From contig JAFTKW010000020.1 in assembly GCA_017453065.1 (NCBI GenBank), positions 1 through 64,000 on the forward strand: 64,000 bases of DNA, read 5' to 3'. The position numbers and the translations under genes were made by a program. The notes under the pieces are model-generated. The model was not told the origin of the DNA, made no database searches, and saw nothing but the letters and a program-made list of their open reading frames with translations. Source of the stretch: Lachnospiraceae bacterium (GTDB lineage: Bacteria; Bacillota; Clostridia; Lachnospirales; Lachnospiraceae). Positions 61,994 through 64,000 of this stretch are shown here, piece after piece; position 1 is the first letter of the stretch; every line of letters begins with the position of its first letter.

Positions 61994-62902
61994 ATGTATC
62001 ACGGAATAATAAATATCTATAAAGAAGCGGGCTTTACCTCCCATGACGTGGTGGCAAAGATGCGCGGAATTTTAAAACAAAAAAAGATTGGACATACAGG
62101 TACCCTGGACCCAGATGCGGTTGGGGTACTTCCTGTATGTTTGGGAAGTGGAACAAAACTCTGTGACATGCTTACAGATAAAGATAAAGAATATGAGGCT
62201 GTGCTGCTTCTGGGCGTAGAGACAGACACACAGGATACTTCTGGAGAAGTGAAGGCAAGGAAGGAAGTATTGTGTGACGAAAAGCAGGTCAAAGAAGCGA
62301 TACTTTCCTTTGTAGGCGAATATCAGCAGATTCCACCTATGTATTCTGCATTGAAGGTGGATGGCAAAAAGCTTTACGAATTGGCCAGAGCGGGCAAGGA
62401 AGTGGAACGCAAAGCAAGGCCTGTAGTCATACACCACATCCAGATACTGGAAGTGGATTTGCCTAGAGTGCGTATGGTAGTTTCCTGCTCCAAAGGGACC
62501 TATATTCGTACTCTATGCCATGACATTGGACAAAAACTTGGCTGTGGTGGTGCTATGGAGAAACTTAAGCGAACCAGAGTGAGTGCTTTTTCTATTGAGG
62601 ATGCCATTACCCTTTCTCAGCTGGAAGAATTGAGAAATCAGGGGAAGGTTGAGGACAAGGTGGTGCCTGTTGACAAGGTGTTTGAGCATCTGCCAGCATT
62701 CCATGTTAAGGACAAGTATCTGTACATGGTAAAGAATGGAAATGCTCTTTATCCCAATCAGATCAAGGAACAAACCGGCGTCAAAGAGGGCGTGGAAGCC
62801 AGAATATACGATTTAGAAGAACGGTTTTACGGCATATACGAATATGATAAGGAAAATGGACGTATGAAGCCTGTAAAGATGTTTTTGACAAACGAGGATT
62901 AG
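61994..62902 (+). CDS. truB: tRNA pseudouridine(55) synthase
   Basis: A 302-aa TruB. The catalytic Asp is in HTGTLDPDAVGVLPVCLG. GIINIYKEAGFTSHDVVAKMR starts the protein, and CSKGTYIRTLCHDIG is the second landmark. It isomerises U55 in the T-loop of tRNA. Start ATG 61994 has AAGGGTG upstream; the 15 codons before it lie in the nrnA end. Confidence 0.96.
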   Translation: MYHGIINIYKEAGFTSHDVVAKMRGILKQKKIGHTGTLDPDAVGVLPVCLGSGTKLCDMLTDKDKEYEAVLLLGVETDTQDTSGEVKARKEVLCDEKQVKEAILSFVGEYQQIPPMYSALKVDGKKLYELARAGKEVERKARPVVIHHIQILEVDLPRVRMVVSCSKGTYIRTLCHDIGQKLGCGGAMEKLKRTRVSAFSIEDAITLSQLEELRNQGKVEDKVVPVDKVFEHLPAFHVKDKYLYMVKNGNALYPNQIKEQTGVKEGVEARIYDLEERFYGIYEYDKENGRMKPVKMFLTNED

Positions 62903-62904
62903 GA

Positions 62905-63852
62905 ATGAAGATTATCCAGAATAAGGAAAAATTCATATTAAGCGATCCTACAGCAGTTGCCATCGGCAAATTTGATGGTATTCATGTAGGCCATAGAAGG
63001 CTGCTTTCGGAGATATTAGAGCAAAAGAAACAAGGACTTAAGGCCTGCGTTTTTACTTTTGACCCGTCTCCAGCAGTTTTTTTTGGTGTGCCTATCAACG
63101 GAGAACTTACCACCAGAGAAGAAAAGCGTAGACTTTTTGAAACGATGGGTGTAGATATACTTGTGGAATTCCCTATGAATGCAGCTACTGCGCAAATGAA
63201 ACCAGAGCACTTTGTGAAGGAAGTGCTAGTGGATATGCTGAAGGCAAAGTTTGTGGCTGCGGGCGAGGATGTTAGTTTCGGGGATAAGGGTGCAGGCAAT
63301 GCCAAGTTGCTGAAACAAATGGAACAGGAATGCGGGTACACAACCCGTCTCATTTCCAAGGTGTGCTATGAGGATAGAGAAGTGAGTTCCACTTATGTGA
63401 GAGAGTGCGTCGAGCGCGGGGATATGGAAACGGCTCTAACTCTTTTAGGAAGTGGGTATTCTATAGAAGGGGAAGTGGTTCACGGCCATCAGTTGGGAAG
63501 AAAACTGTCCATGCCTACCATCAACCTGATTCCGGAAGAGGGCAAATTGCTGCCACCATACGGGGTATATTTTGCAGAGGTTTCTATCTGGAACGAGCAA
63601 ACGCAGACATGGGAAACATACGGTGGTGTTACTAATATTGGATGCAAACCTACAGTAGAATCAGAGAAAAAAGTAGGTGTGGAAACACACATTTTTGACT
63701 TTGATGGAGACTTGTATGGAAAGTGGGTGAGAGTGGAACTTCTAAAGTTTCATCGACCAGAGCAGCAATTTGAAGATGTGGATCGTTTGAAGGAAGAATT
63801 GCATAAAGATTCCCAGATTTGTAGGAAATATTTGGAAAAAAGACACAAATAG
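62905..63852 (+). CDS. ribF: Bifunctional riboflavin kinase/FMN adenylyltransferase
   Basis: A 315-aa enzyme making FMN then FAD. The N-terminal FAD synthetase has GKFDGIHVGHRRLL and the SSTYVRECVERGDM segment. The C-terminal kinase has GHQLGRKLSMPTINLIPEE and GVTNIGCKPTVE. It follows truB by 2 nt and ends the operon. The next promoter begins 2 nt after its stop. Confidence 0.96.
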   Translation: MKIIQNKEKFILSDPTAVAIGKFDGIHVGHRRLLSEILEQKKQGLKACVFTFDPSPAVFFGVPINGELTTREEKRRLFETMGVDILVEFPMNAATAQMKPEHFVKEVLVDMLKAKFVAAGEDVSFGDKGAGNAKLLKQMEQECGYTTRLISKVCYEDREVSSTYVRECVERGDMETALTLLGSGYSIEGEVVHGHQLGRKLSMPTINLIPEEGKLLPPYGVYFAEVSIWNEQTQTWETYGGVTNIGCKPTVESEKKVGVETHIFDFDGDLYGKWVRVELLKFHRPEQQFEDVDRLKEELHKDSQICRKYLEKRHK

Positions 63853-63853
63853 G

Positions 63854-63882
63854 TTGACATATGAGTTTTACGTGCCTATAAT
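63854..63882 (+). promoter_or_regulatory. Consensus promoter of the last gene
   Basis: TTGACA (63854-63859), 17-bp spacer, TATAAT (63877-63882), directly after the ribF stop. Confidence 0.93.
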
Positions 63883-63967
63883 GATTTTGTAACAAAGTTG
63901 TAACATTTGCGGTGTTATTTAATTTCTGCAGATGTATACATATGTTGATTAGAAAGGTACGTTAAAT

Positions 63968-64000
63968 ATGAAGAAAACAGTAGTGAAGTTTGGCGCTGGT
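63968..64000 (+). CDS. Start of an unidentified gene (3' end outside window)
   Basis: Only 11 codons are visible: MKKTVVKFGAG. GAAAGG lies upstream of ATG. An N-terminus of this kind occurs in aspartokinases (KKVVKFGGSS) and in mannitol-1-phosphate dehydrogenases (HFGAGNIGRG); the piece is too short to choose between them. Confidence 0.7.
   Translation, partial: MKKTVVKFGAG

Overview
The window reads as the chromosome of a low-GC Gram-positive Clostridia member, most likely a Lachnospiraceae-type gut anaerobe. Three things support this: a cysteine T-box in front of cysE/cysS, the Firmicutes order cysS-mrnC-rlmB-sigH, and the order rimP-nusA-ylxR-ylxQ-infB-rbfA-nrnA-truB-ribF. Ribosome binding sites are strong and AGGAGG-like, and sigma-A promoters (TTGACA-N17-TATAAT) are easy to see.

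Layout. 1-5.9 kb: the end of a 2-keto-3-deoxygluconate-kinase-like gene, a 47-bp tandem repeat, a single-polypeptide fusion of an MFS sugar permease to a GH2 glycosidase, then NUDIX, GNAT and P-loop genes. 5.97-13.0 kb: an A+T-rich accessory locus with a duplicated HTH-TPR regulator, a 48-aa pre-pheromone-like peptide on the opposite strand, a secreted Ser/Thr-rich protein, a lipoprotein, and an ABC permease/ATPase pair. 13.0-24.9 kb: small regulators (TetR, DtxR/MntR-like), a lipoprotein, pcp, two tRNA-Leu genes around a FliD-like gene, a 31-aa membrane peptide, an AlaX-type editing protein, queH and argS. 24.9-29.7 kb: a reductase-like operon of unknown substrate. 29.8-36.5 kb: AraC, a DUF368 lipid carrier, an A+T-rich TetR/HXXEE pair next to tRNA-Met and tRNA-Val, a purine permease, a cation exchanger and ispF. 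36.6-41.2 kb: T-box, cysE, cysS, mrnC, rlmB, sigH. 41.3-52.7 kb: HAD phosphatase, HMA protein plus metal P-type ATPase, tRNA-Thr, pullulanase, PBP1a, YigZ, AraC, and a DUF1905/papain-like fusion. 52.8-63.9 kb: groESL and the nusA-infB translation operon, then the start of one more gene at the window edge.

The most interesting locus is 5.97-13.0 kb. The same 13-bp element occurs three times: before the regulator, before the peptide gene, and before the secreted-protein operon. In each case exactly 18 bp separate it from a -10-like hexamer. With a PapR-sized exported peptide beside an HTH-TPR protein, this suggests an undescribed RRNPP-like peptide quorum-sensing circuit. It would use a double-length receptor and control a secreted protein with its own ABC system. 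This is inference from architecture and needs experimental testing.

Several intergenic regions carry palindromic or repeated DNA that coding does not explain: 15.57-15.77, 17.19-17.38, 36.92-37.03, 44.58-44.64, 54.93-55.11 and 55.27-55.41 kb.
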